Assembly: GCF_014844075.1 (NCBI RefSeq)
Contig: NZ_CP062165.1
Span: 6,758,001-6,822,000, forward strand
Length of the DNA: 64,000 nt
Source of the DNA: Paenibacillus sp. JNUCC-31
Lineage (GTDB): Bacteria; Bacillota; Bacilli; Paenibacillales; Paenibacillaceae
Direction of reading: 5' to 3'
Numbering within the stretch: the stretch's first letter is position 1; every line of letters starts with the position of its first letter. A program made the position numbers and the translations under genes. Shown here piece by piece: positions 34,294-43,952 of the stretch. The notes below the pieces were generated by a model, which saw nothing but the letters and a program-made list of their open reading frames with translations, was not told the DNA's origin and made no database searches.

Positions 34294-36024
34294 ATGGCGA
34301 AATTTAGGAAACGGCTCATGAGTGTTGTGATGGTGTCTGCAATGTTGTTTTCGACTGCAGCATGCAGCAGTCAAAATGAATCAGGAGAGGCTGAACCTCA
34401 GGATAAAGAAGTTTCCACAGAGAAGAACAAGGTCACATTTACGGATATAAGCCTGGATGTTCGCGGCAACCAAAAGCCTACGCAAGCGCAGAGTGACGAG
34501 GTAAACCACACATTAAATGACACCTATTTGGAAGATCTGTACGATGAAACCATCCCGAACGATTACTCAGCGTATCCCTATAAGAAAGATGTCACGCTGG
34601 ACGTTTGGATGCCAGCCAATCCTAACATTCCTGACATGAACAAACAGGTGGTACAAAAGCAAGTGGAGCAACTGACCGGAATCAAGGTCAACTTCATTAC
34701 ACCACCAGTGGGACAAGAGGCGGACGCCTTTACCCTGATGATCTCATCCGGGGAGCTGCCCGATATCATTATTGATCCTGAACGTTATCCGGGAGGTCTC
34801 GAAGCGGGTTTGAATGATGGGGCTTATCTGGATCTCACTGACTTGATGAAAACCAACGCTCCGAACTATTCAGCATGGCGGAACTCCGATGAGACGAGAA
34901 GGAAGACGACCGTCACCGATACCGGTAAGCTTCTTGGTTTTTATGGAATCGCTCCGTATTCCGAATGGACCTGGTTCGGTACGCTGATCAAGAAGGAAGC
35001 ATTGGAAAAGACGGGACTGGACGTTCCAACCACGATTGAGGAATGGCATACCTTTTTGAAAAAGTGCAAGGAAGTTGGATATGCTGAACCACTGAATTAT
35101 GGATCTTCCTATGGCCAGGTCTTTACAGGCATTATTAATGGCGCATATGGCGTATGGGACTGGACCTTTCTTGATGTGAATGGAAAAGTCGCTTGGGGTC
35201 CTGCACAACCCAAAGCCAAGGAATACCTGACAACGATGCAGCAGTGGAACAAGGAAGGATTGCTTAATCGGGATTGGGCAACCGCAGACTTTAACCAGAG
35301 GATGGCAAGCGCGATCTCGGATAAAACGGCAGTCATGATGGATTCACCGGATACGATGTGGAGTTACTGGAAGCAGCAGAACGATATCGATTTTGTGGGC
35401 GCGCTCAATCCTGTTCTGAACAAAGGTGATCAATCAGCAACGACCTACAAGAATTTCAAACGAACAGGAACCACAGCGGCAATCACCACTCAATGTGAAG
35501 ATGTAGAAGCGGCAATGGCCTGGCTTGATTTTAACTACAGCAAAAAGGGCTGGGAAATTCTCAATTATGGAGAATACGGAACAGTACATTTAATCGATGA
35601 GAACGGCAAACCGTATTTTCATGAAGATAGTTACATTTACAAAGATCCTGACGGCCAGCCTGTTGCGACGACTTTGTTGAAGTACCGCATGCATTCCTGG
35701 CCAGCCATTCGCGACGAGCATAACTCAAATCCACTCATTGTTGCCAAAGGGAGCTATTCCGGAGACATTCGGAAAGAGTGGACAGAGAACATGGATACCA
35801 GTATGGCGATGCCTCCAATCACGTTCACTCAGGAAGAAGCATCACGGGAAGCTGAATTGGGCAACCAGCTATCCACACTGCGTGGCGAGTATTTTGCCAA
35901 GATCATCATGGGGGAACTTCAGGTTGATGCATATGACAAGTTTCTAACGGAAGCCAAGAAGATGGGGCTGGATGAATTCCTGAGCATCCATCAGGCAGCG
36001 CTGGATCGGTATAACCAAAGGTAG
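34294..36024 (+). CDS. Extracellular sugar-binding lipoprotein (LplA/LipO-like, SBP family 1)
   Basis: A 576-residue lipoprotein. Signal peptide residues 1-23 end at STAAC with lipidated Cys24. The large size, WMPANPNIPDMNKQVVQKQVEQLTGIKVNF, and the DFNQRMASAISDKTAVMMDSP segment fit the Paenibacillus LplA/LipO-like binding proteins that work with LplB/LplC-type permeases. ATG 34294 has the better spacing (7 bases) to GGGGG at 34282-34286. It probably captures arabino- or xylo-oligosaccharides. The two permease genes follow at 46 and 27 bases. Confidence 0.9.
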   Translation: MAKFRKRLMSVVMVSAMLFSTAACSSQNESGEAEPQDKEVSTEKNKVTFTDISLDVRGNQKPTQAQSDEVNHTLNDTYLEDLYDETIPNDYSAYPYKKDVTLDVWMPANPNIPDMNKQVVQKQVEQLTGIKVNFITPPVGQEADAFTLMISSGELPDIIIDPERYPGGLEAGLNDGAYLDLTDLMKTNAPNYSAWRNSDETRRKTTVTDTGKLLGFYGIAPYSEWTWFGTLIKKEALEKTGLDVPTTIEEWHTFLKKCKEVGYAEPLNYGSSYGQVFTGIINGAYGVWDWTFLDVNGKVAWGPAQPKAKEYLTTMQQWNKEGLLNRDWATADFNQRMASAISDKTAVMMDSPDTMWSYWKQQNDIDFVGALNPVLNKGDQSATTYKNFKRTGTTAAITTQCEDVEAAMAWLDFNYSKKGWEILNYGEYGTVHLIDENGKPYFHEDSYIYKDPDGQPVATTLLKYRMHSWPAIRDEHNSNPLIVAKGSYSGDIRKEWTENMDTSMAMPPITFTQEEASREAELGNQLSTLRGEYFAKIIMGELQVDAYDKFLTEAKKMGLDEFLSIHQAALDRYNQR

Positions 36025-36070
36025 CATGAATCTCTGAACAGTGAGGAGTTAGAAACGAGGTGCCAATAAG

Positions 36071-37042
36071 ATGCTGACTGTACGAAAAAACAGGGAGCTG
36101 CACAGCGGGATGATCGCCCCCAAACGCAAAAATACCGGTCAAATCATTAAGAAAGACTTTAAAAAGAACTGGTTTGCCTATTTGCTCGCGATCCCGGTGA
36201 TCGCCTGGTTCCTGGTCTTCTGTTATGGACCGATGTGGGGTGTACTCATTGCGTTTAAAGACTTTAAACCATTGCTGGGCTTTGCGGATAGCCAGTGGGT
36301 TGGATTCAAGCACTTTATCGAATTCTTTGAAGGCCCTTATTTCTGGAGAGTAGTCAAGAATACACTGCTGTTAAATCTGTGGGGAATCGTATTTGGTTTT
36401 ACGGCTCCGATCCTACTGGCGTTAATGCTTAATGAAGCACGGAACAGCAGGTTCAAAAAAGTGGTACAAACGATTACCTACATGCCTCACTTCATTTCAC
36501 TGGTCGTCGTCTGTGGTATGATTCATATCTTCACTGCCGATGAAGGTATCATCACTCAGATTCTGCAGTTCTTCACAGGCAAGGAATATAGCTCCTTGTT
36601 AGGATATTCGTCCATGTTCCGACCGATTTATACCTTTTCGGGCATCTGGCAGAGCATAGGTTGGGAGAGTATTATTTATCTGGCCGCTATGAGCTCGATT
36701 GATCCTGCCTTGTACGAGGCAGCCGATATTGATGGGGTTGGTCGAATCAAAAAGATGTGGCATATAACGCTGCCCCAGATCAGTCCGGTCATCGTGATTC
36801 TGTTTATTTTTGCGATTGGCGGTCTGATGGCTTCCGGTTACGAGAAAATAATCCTTCTATATAACCCGCTGACCTATGATACCGCGGATGTCATTGCATC
36901 CTATGTGTATCGAAGAGGGTTAAGAGAAGCGAGCTTGAGCTATTCCACAGCCGTCGGCTTGTTAAGTGCAATTATCAATTTCGCATTATTGTGGGCAACG
37001 AATAGAATTGCCAAGCGTAACTCTGAGGTCAGCCTGTGGTAG
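36071..37042 (+). CDS. Sugar ABC transporter permease, LplB-like
   Basis: A 323-residue permease with about six membrane segments. After a basic N-terminal tail comes the first segment (YLLAIPVIAWFLVFCYGPMW). The EAA loop is YEAADIDGVGRIKKMWHITLPQI, near residue 215, for contact with an ATPase. It is specific for the LplB/YtcP branch of carbohydrate importers. It works with the LplC-like permease and lipoprotein; no ATPase gene lies in the cluster, so an MsmX-type shared ATPase encoded elsewhere is expected. Confidence 0.92.
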   Translation: MLTVRKNRELHSGMIAPKRKNTGQIIKKDFKKNWFAYLLAIPVIAWFLVFCYGPMWGVLIAFKDFKPLLGFADSQWVGFKHFIEFFEGPYFWRVVKNTLLLNLWGIVFGFTAPILLALMLNEARNSRFKKVVQTITYMPHFISLVVVCGMIHIFTADEGIITQILQFFTGKEYSSLLGYSSMFRPIYTFSGIWQSIGWESIIYLAAMSSIDPALYEAADIDGVGRIKKMWHITLPQISPVIVILFIFAIGGLMASGYEKIILLYNPLTYDTADVIASYVYRRGLREASLSYSTAVGLLSAIINFALLWATNRIAKRNSEVSLW

Positions 37043-37069
37043 GAAGGAGTTAGGAAGGAGTGAAGCAAG

Positions 37070-37972
37070 ATGAAATATCGTAAAACGATGGGCAACCGGA
37101 TGTTCGACATCGTGAACTACACACTGCTGTCCCTGTTGACGCTGGCCTGTCTGTATCCCATTCTGCATATTGTGTTTGCTTCTTTCAGCGACCCGGCCCG
37201 ACTGGTGGCGCACAAGGGGCTTCTGCTTAAACCGTTGGGATTTACTTTGGATGGATACAAGCTGATTTTCAAGGATAACAGCCTTTTGGTGGGATATAGA
37301 AACACGTTAATTTACGTGGGACTGGGGACGTTCGTCAATATGGTCATGACCATTATGGGGGCTTTTGTCCTATCGAGACGAGATTTGTATTTTAAAAATG
37401 CAATCATGATTGTCATCACAATTACGATGTTCTTCGGAGGTGGCCTGATTCCCTGGTTCCTTTTGATGAAGGATATCGGTTTGTTCAATAATCTGTGGGC
37501 CATGATTTTGCCTACGGCGCTGAGCACCTGGAATATTATCATTTTGCGAACCGGCTTTCAGGCGATCCCCTTGGAATTGGAAGAGGCAGCAACGATTGAT
37601 GGTGCGAGTCAGGCACGGATATTGATGTATGTGATCTTGCCGCTATCCAAAGCTACCCTGGCTGTCATCTTCCTCTACTATCTGGTTGGTAACTGGAACT
37701 CATGGTTTAACGCCATGGTTCTGCTGCAGGACCGGGACAAATTCCCGTTGCAGCTCCTGATGAAAGAGATTCTGGTAGCCAATGACTCAAGTGCAACAAC
37801 CATGGGGAGTGCGGGCGGTGTCGTGATTGACAGTGCTGGCAGTTCAACGGCTTATCGGGAACTCGTCAAATACTGCACTATAGTCGTTTCTACCATACCA
37901 ATCCTGATGGTCTATCCTTTCTTGCAAAAGTATTTCGTAAAAGGTGTCTATGTTGGTTCAATAAAAGGTTAA
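37070..37972 (+). CDS. Sugar ABC transporter permease, LplC-like
   Basis: A 300-residue permease with about six membrane segments. It has the typical EAA loop LEEAATIDGASQARILMYVILPLS near residue 165, and the C-terminal KYFVKGVYVGSIKG common to Paenibacillus LplC-type proteins. AAGGAGTG precedes the start. With the LplB-like protein it forms the transport channel for the imported oligosaccharide. Confidence 0.92.
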   Translation: MKYRKTMGNRMFDIVNYTLLSLLTLACLYPILHIVFASFSDPARLVAHKGLLLKPLGFTLDGYKLIFKDNSLLVGYRNTLIYVGLGTFVNMVMTIMGAFVLSRRDLYFKNAIMIVITITMFFGGGLIPWFLLMKDIGLFNNLWAMILPTALSTWNIIILRTGFQAIPLELEEAATIDGASQARILMYVILPLSKATLAVIFLYYLVGNWNSWFNAMVLLQDRDKFPLQLLMKEILVANDSSATTMGSAGGVVIDSAGSSTAYRELVKYCTIVVSTIPILMVYPFLQKYFVKGVYVGSIKG

Positions 37973-37988
37973 AAGGAGCGATTCATTA

Positions 37989-39752
37989 ATGAAAGAACAG
38001 AGCAGAAGCATGTCAACCATTCCTCGTCCGGAATATCCCCGGCCCCAGTTTGTTCGAGAGGATTGGACCAATCTGAATGGTCCCTGGCAATTCGAAATCG
38101 ATCATGGGAAAAGCGGGAAAGAGCGAGGGTATGAGCAAACCGGACATCAGCTCTCCGGGACAATAACCGTTCCGTTCTGTCCAGAGAGCAAGCTGTCTGG
38201 GGTGGAGTATACCGATTTTATGGCAGCCGTATGGTATAAACGGGAATTCACCCTGCCGGATACCTGGATGAGTGGCCGCATTTTGCTTCATTTTGGTGCG
38301 GTAGATTATGAGGCAGAGGTCTGGGTGAACGGAACATCCGTTGGCAAACATCGGGGAGGATATGCACCATTTCATTTTGATATCACATCCCATGTTTTAT
38401 CAGGCATTAATGTTGTAACGGTCTATGCGGAAGACGACGTTCGTTCGGGACGTCAGCCGAGAGGCAAACAGAGTGAAAGATTCCACTCGCATGGCTGTGA
38501 TTACACCCGTACGACGGGCATCTGGCAAACGGTTTGGCTGGAGAGTGTGCCTGATGTATATCTTTCCGATCTGAAAGTGGTGGCTGACCCGGATAATGCT
38601 TGTGCCCACCTCGAAGTGAAGATTTGCGGTAACGCTGCTGGAACTCAACTGTCTGCATCTGCCCGCTTCCAAGGGAGGGATGTCGGATTGCAAACAGCGG
38701 TGGTTCATGGGCCTTCCGTAAAACTTACGGTTCCATTGTCGGAAATTCATTTATGGGAGCCGGGGCATGCCAAACTGTATGATCTGGAGCTGAAGCTCCA
38801 AGGTAAGAATCAGGAAAGAAATGATACGGTAACATCGTATTTCGGCCTGCGGACGGTAAGACTGGATGGCATGGCGTTTCGCATTAATGAGAAGTCCGTT
38901 TTTCAGCGGCTTGTGCTGGATCAGGGCTTTTACCCGGAAGGCATCTATACGGCACCGAGCGACGAGGATCTGCGCAAGGACATCGAAATCTCCATGGATC
39001 TTGGTTTTAATGGGGCAAGATTGCATGAAAAGATGTTTGAGCCGCGTTTCCTGTATTGGGCTGACCAGCTTGGTTATCTGGTCTGGGGAGAACATGCTAA
39101 CTGGGGACTGGATATTACAACTACTGAAAATCTTTCGCGTTTTCTGCCGGAATGGGTGGAAGGCATGGAACGTGATTTTAATCATCCCTCACTTATCGGC
39201 TGGTGTCCGTTCAATGAAACGTGGGATCGCAGCGGAACTCGCCAGGATGACGATGTGCTCCGAATAGTCTATGAGATGACCAAACGCTTGGACCCGACAC
39301 GTCCTGTCATCGATACCAGCGGTAACTTTCATGTGGTGACGGATATTTTCGACTTGCATGATTATGATCAGAATCCGGAAACGTTCCGGGCCAGGTATGA
39401 ACCGATGAAAAATGGCGGGGAGGTGTTCAATACGTTTCCGGAGCGACAGACGTATGGAGGGCAGCCTTATTTTATCAGCGAGTATGGCGGGATCTGGTGG
39501 AATCCGGATCAACAGGATGAGAAATCCTGGGGTTATGGCGACAGACCTCAATCCGAGGAGGCGTTCATCGCTCGATATGAGGGCTTAACCAACGTTCTGC
39601 TGGACCATCCAATGATGTTCGGTTTTTGTTACACCCAACTGTATGATGTGGAACAGGAAGTGAATGGACTATATACGTATGACAGACGTCCAAAGTTCGA
39701 TTCGGAAACGATTCGCCGCATCAATTCCCGCAAGGCTGCCATAGAAGATTGA
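37989..39752 (+). CDS. Glycoside hydrolase family 2 enzyme
   Basis: A 587-residue enzyme. The N-terminal sugar-binding jelly roll runs to about residue 185 (VWYKREFTLP, HFGAVDYEAEVWVNG, HRGGYAPFHFDIT). An Ig-like middle domain follows, then the TIM barrel. The catalytic acid/base is Asn409-Glu410 in WCPFNETWD, and the nucleophile Glu498 is in FISEYGG. Activity could be beta-galactosidase, beta-glucuronidase, or an arabinosidase-like GH2; the sequence does not settle this. No signal peptide, so it acts in the cytoplasm on imported oligosaccharides. AAAAGGAG lies at 37971-37978, only 16 bases after the permease gene. Confidence 0.9.
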   Translation: MKEQSRSMSTIPRPEYPRPQFVREDWTNLNGPWQFEIDHGKSGKERGYEQTGHQLSGTITVPFCPESKLSGVEYTDFMAAVWYKREFTLPDTWMSGRILLHFGAVDYEAEVWVNGTSVGKHRGGYAPFHFDITSHVLSGINVVTVYAEDDVRSGRQPRGKQSERFHSHGCDYTRTTGIWQTVWLESVPDVYLSDLKVVADPDNACAHLEVKICGNAAGTQLSASARFQGRDVGLQTAVVHGPSVKLTVPLSEIHLWEPGHAKLYDLELKLQGKNQERNDTVTSYFGLRTVRLDGMAFRINEKSVFQRLVLDQGFYPEGIYTAPSDEDLRKDIEISMDLGFNGARLHEKMFEPRFLYWADQLGYLVWGEHANWGLDITTTENLSRFLPEWVEGMERDFNHPSLIGWCPFNETWDRSGTRQDDDVLRIVYEMTKRLDPTRPVIDTSGNFHVVTDIFDLHDYDQNPETFRARYEPMKNGGEVFNTFPERQTYGGQPYFISEYGGIWWNPDQQDEKSWGYGDRPQSEEAFIARYEGLTNVLLDHPMMFGFCYTQLYDVEQEVNGLYTYDRRPKFDSETIRRINSRKAAIED

Positions 39753-39808
39753 ACACTGTCGCTTCGGTACGCACATGATTCATAATCCGATAAGGAGTGT
39801 GACTGTAG

Positions 39809-41209
39809 ATGAAGATCATGAATTACAGGAAAAAGTTCCTGTTGGCCTTTTGTGCATTCCTCGTTTTTCCTATGGGACAGATGACACAAGCTGCGACCAC
39901 ACAGAATAACTTCTATAACGTGGTCATGCAGGATGGGGCAGATCCATGGGTTTACAAGCATACGGACGGATTCTATTATTTCACAAAAACAACAGGTGGC
40001 AACGTCACGATCTGGAAGTCCGCTCAATTAACAACCATTGATGCAGCACCCACCACAGTGGTGAATACAGGGTGCTGTGGCATATGGGCACCAGAACTTC
40101 ACTATATCAACGGCGCATGGTACATCTATTATGCCAAGGATGACGGAGACAACGTCAATCATCGCATGTACGTTTTGGAAAATACGTCCGCCGATCCAAC
40201 CCAGGGAAGCTGGCAATACAAAGGTCAAATCACGGACCCGACGAACAAATGGGCCATTGATGGTACGGTACTGCAGTCCAATGGACAGCTTTACTTCATC
40301 TGGTCGGGATGGGAAGGCGACACGAATGTACGGCAGAACCTGTACATTGCCCATATGAGTAATCCCTGGACCATCGATTCGAATCGTGTGGAAATTGCAC
40401 GGCCAACCTATGCCTGGGAGACGAATCATTCCCCGAACGTGAATGAGGGACCGCAAGTGATCGTTCGAAATGGGGTCATCAGTCTGGTGTACTCGGCAAG
40501 TGGCAGCTGGACCAATGACTATTGTCTTGGAATTATTACTGCCAGCACCTCCAGCAATTTACTGAATCCGGCATCCTGGAGCAAGCGCAGTCAGCCCATC
40601 TTCCGATCCGGAAACGGCCTGTACGGTCCGGGTCATCATTCCTTTACCAAGTCTCCTGACGGATCCGAGGACTGGATGATGTACCATACTGCGAAATTCA
40701 ACAATTCCGGTTGGAATCGGGAGATCCGCTTGCAAAAATTCACCTGGAACGCCGATAACACACCCAATCTGGGCGCACCGGTAAATCCCAATGCTCCAAT
40801 GGCCCTGCCATCGGGAGAAAAGTCAGTTGTTCGATATGAAGGTGAAGAAGGGACATTTGGCGGGATTGCTTACGCTTCTCAAAGTCCTTCCGGTTCGGGA
40901 GGAATGAAAGCGGGACATATCGATACAGTCGACAGCTATGTAGAATTTAATGTGAATGCAGCGTCCGCTGGTCAATATATTCTGCTGGCAAGAACAGCGA
41001 ATGGTACGGCTGGTGGCAACTGGTCTAATTTGCTGCTGAGTGTGAATGGAGGCACAGCGAGTCCTTTCCATATCACCAACAAAGGGTGGGAGAACTGGGG
41101 ACTGTCTACAGCCAGAATCCAGCTGAATGCCGGTGTGAACAAAATTCGCTTTTCCAAGGGCGAAGGTTATGGAGAGCTGGACTTTTTTGATATCAAGCCT
41201 GTGAACTAG
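39809..41209 (+). CDS. Secreted GH43 enzyme with C-terminal carbohydrate-binding module
   Basis: A 466-residue secreted protein. Residues 1-29 are a signal peptide (KKFLLAFCAFLVFPMGQMTQA). The GH43 propeller covers about residues 32-335, with base Asp in GADPWVY, modulating Asp in IDGTV, and acid Glu in VNEGP. The last ~130 residues (VVRYEGEEGTFGGIAY, DSYVEFNVNAASAGQYILLARTAN, GVNKIRFSKGEGYGELDFFDI) form a CBM6/CBM35-type beta-sandwich that anchors it to plant polysaccharide. It probably releases arabinose from arabinan or arabinoxylan outside the cell; the intracellular GH43 is a close paralogue. A terminator follows. Confidence 0.9.
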   Translation: MKIMNYRKKFLLAFCAFLVFPMGQMTQAATTQNNFYNVVMQDGADPWVYKHTDGFYYFTKTTGGNVTIWKSAQLTTIDAAPTTVVNTGCCGIWAPELHYINGAWYIYYAKDDGDNVNHRMYVLENTSADPTQGSWQYKGQITDPTNKWAIDGTVLQSNGQLYFIWSGWEGDTNVRQNLYIAHMSNPWTIDSNRVEIARPTYAWETNHSPNVNEGPQVIVRNGVISLVYSASGSWTNDYCLGIITASTSSNLLNPASWSKRSQPIFRSGNGLYGPGHHSFTKSPDGSEDWMMYHTAKFNNSGWNREIRLQKFTWNADNTPNLGAPVNPNAPMALPSGEKSVVRYEGEEGTFGGIAYASQSPSGSGGMKAGHIDTVDSYVEFNVNAASAGQYILLARTANGTAGGNWSNLLLSVNGGTASPFHITNKGWENWGLSTARIQLNAGVNKIRFSKGEGYGELDFFDIKPVN

Positions 41210-41229
41210 GAAATTATAAATACAATCAG

Positions 41230-41266
41230 AACCCTGCCGGCCCATCGTGGACCTTGGCAGGGTTTT
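41230..41266 (+). terminator. Rho-independent terminator
   Basis: AACCCTGCC (41230-41238) pairs with GGCAGGGTT (41256-41264), followed by TT. It ends the arabinose-polymer cluster. Confidence 0.8.
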
Positions 41267-41302
41267 GTCGTTACTGTCGTATGGATTGAACAATTCGAAT
41301 TC

Positions 41303-41323
41303 ATTCATATTCAGTTCATAAAT
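41303..41323 (+). promoter_or_regulatory. HssR-like direct repeat before the DrrAB-type exporter
   Basis: ATTCATATT-CA-GTTCATAAA is a direct repeat with an 11-base period. The left half differs at one base and the right half at two from the GTTCATATT half-site of the best copies in this island. A TATAAA lies at 41341-41346. Confidence 0.65.
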
Positions 41324-41366
41324 GTACGTTATTCTTCCCCTATAAACGATATGGGAGGAACTACAA

Positions 41367-42398
41367 TTGATAAATACACAACAAAGAGCAGCGGGGGATG
41401 AACTTGGTGAGTGGGCTATTGATGCGGAAGGGCTTGTGAAAACCTTTGGTGATCATCGTGCGGTAGACGGGGTGAACCTGAAGGTGAGAGCCGGTACAAT
41501 CTACGGAGTGCTTGGTCCTAACGGAGCTGGCAAAACAACAACCATTAGCATGCTGGCCACCTTGTTGCGGCCGGATGGAGGTTCAGCCCGGATATTTGGT
41601 CACGATGTGGTGAAAGAGTCACAGGTTGTACGCCAGCTTATTGGATTGACAGGGCAATATGCATCTGTTGATGAGTCACTCAGTGCCAACGAAAATTTGA
41701 TGATCTTTTCCAGGCTGCTGGGTCTGGGACGTGCAGAATCCAAGCGGAAAACAGCGGAGTTGCTGGAAGAGTTCGGTTTGACGGAAGCTGCAAAACGTCC
41801 AATTAAAGGTTTCTCGGGAGGCATGCGCCGCAGACTGGATTTGGCAGCAAGTCTTATTGCTCAGCCGCCGCTGATCTTCCTGGATGAACCGACGACAGGA
41901 CTTGATCCACGAACACGTGCGCAGATGTGGAATACGATCCGCCAACTGGTCAAATCGGGTTCAACCGTTCTTTTAACCACTCAGTATCTGGATGAGGCAG
42001 ATCAACTGGCAGATCGTGTCGCCGTAATCGACCATGGTCGCGTTGTTGCGGAAGGAACAGTGGATCACTTAAAAGAATCAGTGGGTACAGCTTCACTTCA
42101 GTTGCGGATACAGGAACCAACGAAGATTGAACAGGCCCGTCAGATTGTAGAGCAAATACTTCGGACAGAGTCCATTATATCAGCGGAAGCCGGGAAGATT
42201 ACAGCACCCATGGCGAATGCCAATATTGCAGCTGATCTGCTGATTGCTTTTCGTTCTGCAGGCATTGATCTGGCAGAGATGAGTGTCCAAAAACCTACAC
42301 TTGATGAGGTCTTTCTTACAATCACCGGCCAGGATGCGAGTGGCAATGAGTCTAATATGACTTCAGAATCCAATGCAGTGGAGGAGTTGCAAGCATGA
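41367..42398 (+). CDS. ABC transporter ATPase, DrrA-like
   Basis: A 343-residue ATPase. TTG 41367 follows GGGAGG at 41353-41358. Walker A is GPNGAGKTT (residues 50-58), signature FSGGMRRRLDLA, Walker B LIFLDEPTTGLD. The C-terminal ~100 residues after the ATPase core are the extension typical of DrrA proteins, which drive export of antibiotics such as daunorubicin. The last codons overlap the permease start (ATGA). It lies downstream of an HssR-like repeat, and the operon probably continues through the first two-component pair. Confidence 0.9.
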   Translation: MINTQQRAAGDELGEWAIDAEGLVKTFGDHRAVDGVNLKVRAGTIYGVLGPNGAGKTTTISMLATLLRPDGGSARIFGHDVVKESQVVRQLIGLTGQYASVDESLSANENLMIFSRLLGLGRAESKRKTAELLEEFGLTEAAKRPIKGFSGGMRRRLDLAASLIAQPPLIFLDEPTTGLDPRTRAQMWNTIRQLVKSGSTVLLTTQYLDEADQLADRVAVIDHGRVVAEGTVDHLKESVGTASLQLRIQEPTKIEQARQIVEQILRTESIISAEAGKITAPMANANIAADLLIAFRSAGIDLAEMSVQKPTLDEVFLTITGQDASGNESNMTSESNAVEELQA

Positions 42399-43210
42399 AC
42401 AGTACATTAATAAAACAAAACTCAAGTCGGAAGCTGAGAAAATACACGAGCTTTGGGCAAACCATCCGAAATTCCTTAACGATGGCTTATCGCGGGATAT
42501 TAAAGGTGAGACGCACACCAGAGCAATTATTCGATGTCACCCTCCAGCCCATCATTTTCACATTAATGTTTACTTATATCTTTGGTGGCGCGGTATCGGG
42601 AAATATTCAAGATTATCTGTTGGTCATTATTCCGGGTATACTTGTGCAGACGGTCATTACAAGCTCAGTCGTTACCGGAGTGCAATTGCGCGAAGATATG
42701 GATAAAGGCGTGTTCGACCGATTCAAGTCACTGCCGATTGCGCGCATCGCACCGCTGGCGGGAGCATTGCTGGCAGATACGCTCCGATATACCATTGCAA
42801 CGGTACTAACCTTTGCTATAGGCTATTTATTGGGGTACAGCCCCGCAGGTGGATTGGCTCATGTCGCGATGGCGGGATTGCTGGTCATTGGTTGCTCATG
42901 GGCCATCAGTTGGATTTTTGCCTTTCTTGGTGTGATTGCTCGAACAGCTTCCAGTGTACAGGGGATTTCCATGCTCGTTCTGTTTCCATTGACCTTTGCT
43001 TCGAACGCTTTTGTACCCGTAGAAACGATGCCGAATTGGTTACAGTGGATTGTGAACATCAATCCGATCTCTCATCTGGTTACGGCTGTTCGTGAGCTGG
43101 CTAATCAGGGAACGATGGGAGCTGATCTGGTCACTTCACTTATCGGTGCAGCAGTCATCGTCGCGATCTTTGCACCACTCACGGTACGGGCATATATGCG
43201 GAGAACCTAG
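42395..43210 (+). CDS. ABC transporter permease, DrrB-like
   Basis: A 271-residue membrane protein with about six hydrophobic segments, of the ABC-2/DrrB family. FDVTLQPIIFTLMFTYIFGGAV is the first segment, then GVQLREDMDKGVFDRFKSLPIARIAPL (the ABC-2 signature loop), and a late FVPVETMPNWLQWIVNINPISHLV. It overlaps the ATPase gene by four bases. Together they make an efflux pump for a hydrophobic drug or lipid. Its promoter region suggests control by an HssR-like regulator, in the place where hrtAB would stand in staphylococci. Confidence 0.9.
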   Translation: MNSTLIKQNSSRKLRKYTSFGQTIRNSLTMAYRGILKVRRTPEQLFDVTLQPIIFTLMFTYIFGGAVSGNIQDYLLVIIPGILVQTVITSSVVTGVQLREDMDKGVFDRFKSLPIARIAPLAGALLADTLRYTIATVLTFAIGYLLGYSPAGGLAHVAMAGLLVIGCSWAISWIFAFLGVIARTASSVQGISMLVLFPLTFASNAFVPVETMPNWLQWIVNINPISHLVTAVRELANQGTMGADLVTSLIGAAVIVAIFAPLTVRAYMRRT

Positions 43211-43280
43211 TCGACAATAGAAAGATATTTTATGGTAATAAAGGACATGAGGCAACGTTTGCCTGAAGGAGGTGGTCACA

Positions 43281-43952
43281 TTGACAAGCATATTGGTCGT
43301 TGATGACGACCCGCATATTCGAGAACTGGTAGGGCATTTTTTACAACAAGAAGGTTTGCACGTAATCGAGGCCGTTGACGGTCTCGATGCACTTCGTTTA
43401 CTGGCTGATCAAAAGGTTGATCTGGTCGTTCTCGACATCATGATGCCGGGCATGGATGGGTGGGAGCTGTGTCGCGAGCTGCGTCACCAGACCGACCTGC
43501 CACTCCTGATGTTAACGGCAAAAGGGGATACATCGCAGATTATTAAAGGATTTACGCTTGGGACGGATGATTATCTGGTGAAGCCTTTTGATCCATTGGT
43601 GCTGGTCGCTCGGGTAAAGGCTTTATTGAAACGATATCGAATTATGACTTCACAAACGGTATTTCTTGGCGATCTCGTTCTGCGACGTGATACATTTGAG
43701 TGCAGGAAGGGTGATCAGGATATTGTGCTGCCACGCAAAGAATTTGAACTTCTTTTTACCCTTGCCAGCTACCCCGGCAAGACCTTTACGCGTGATCAGT
43801 TAATCGAAAAGATCTGGGGTTATGATTATGAAGGGGATGAAAGAACGATTGATGTTCATATCAAACGCCTTCGCGAACGTTTTCCCGAAGAGGATCATAC
43901 CTTCAGCATCCGCACCATGCGAGGTTTGGGGTACCGATTGGAGGTAAGGTAA
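43281..43952 (+). CDS. OmpR-family response regulator 1, HssR-like
   Basis: A 223-residue DNA-binding response regulator. TTG 43281 follows a very strong AAGGAGGTGG (43266-43275). Receiver domain: acidic pocket VVDDDP, phospho-acceptor Asp52 in VLDIMMPGMDG, Lys in DDYLVKPFDP. The C-terminal winged helix contains FTRDQLIEKIWGYDYEGDE, which is almost identical to the HssR sequence I remember. It lies 70 bases after the DrrB-like gene and overlaps the kinase by one base. It probably binds direct repeats like those in this region. Confidence 0.9.
   Translation: MTSILVVDDDPHIRELVGHFLQQEGLHVIEAVDGLDALRLLADQKVDLVVLDIMMPGMDGWELCRELRHQTDLPLLMLTAKGDTSQIIKGFTLGTDDYLVKPFDPLVLVARVKALLKRYRIMTSQTVFLGDLVLRRDTFECRKGDQDIVLPRKEFELLFTLASYPGKTFTRDQLIEKIWGYDYEGDERTIDVHIKRLRERFPEEDHTFSIRTMRGLGYRLEVR

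Noticed and set aside
41303..41323. Reading the TTCATA repeats as a PhoP (Pho box) site
   Set aside because: The period (11 bases) would fit, but the sequence is not TT(A/T)ACA-like and matches the HssR repeat far better in the perfect copies.
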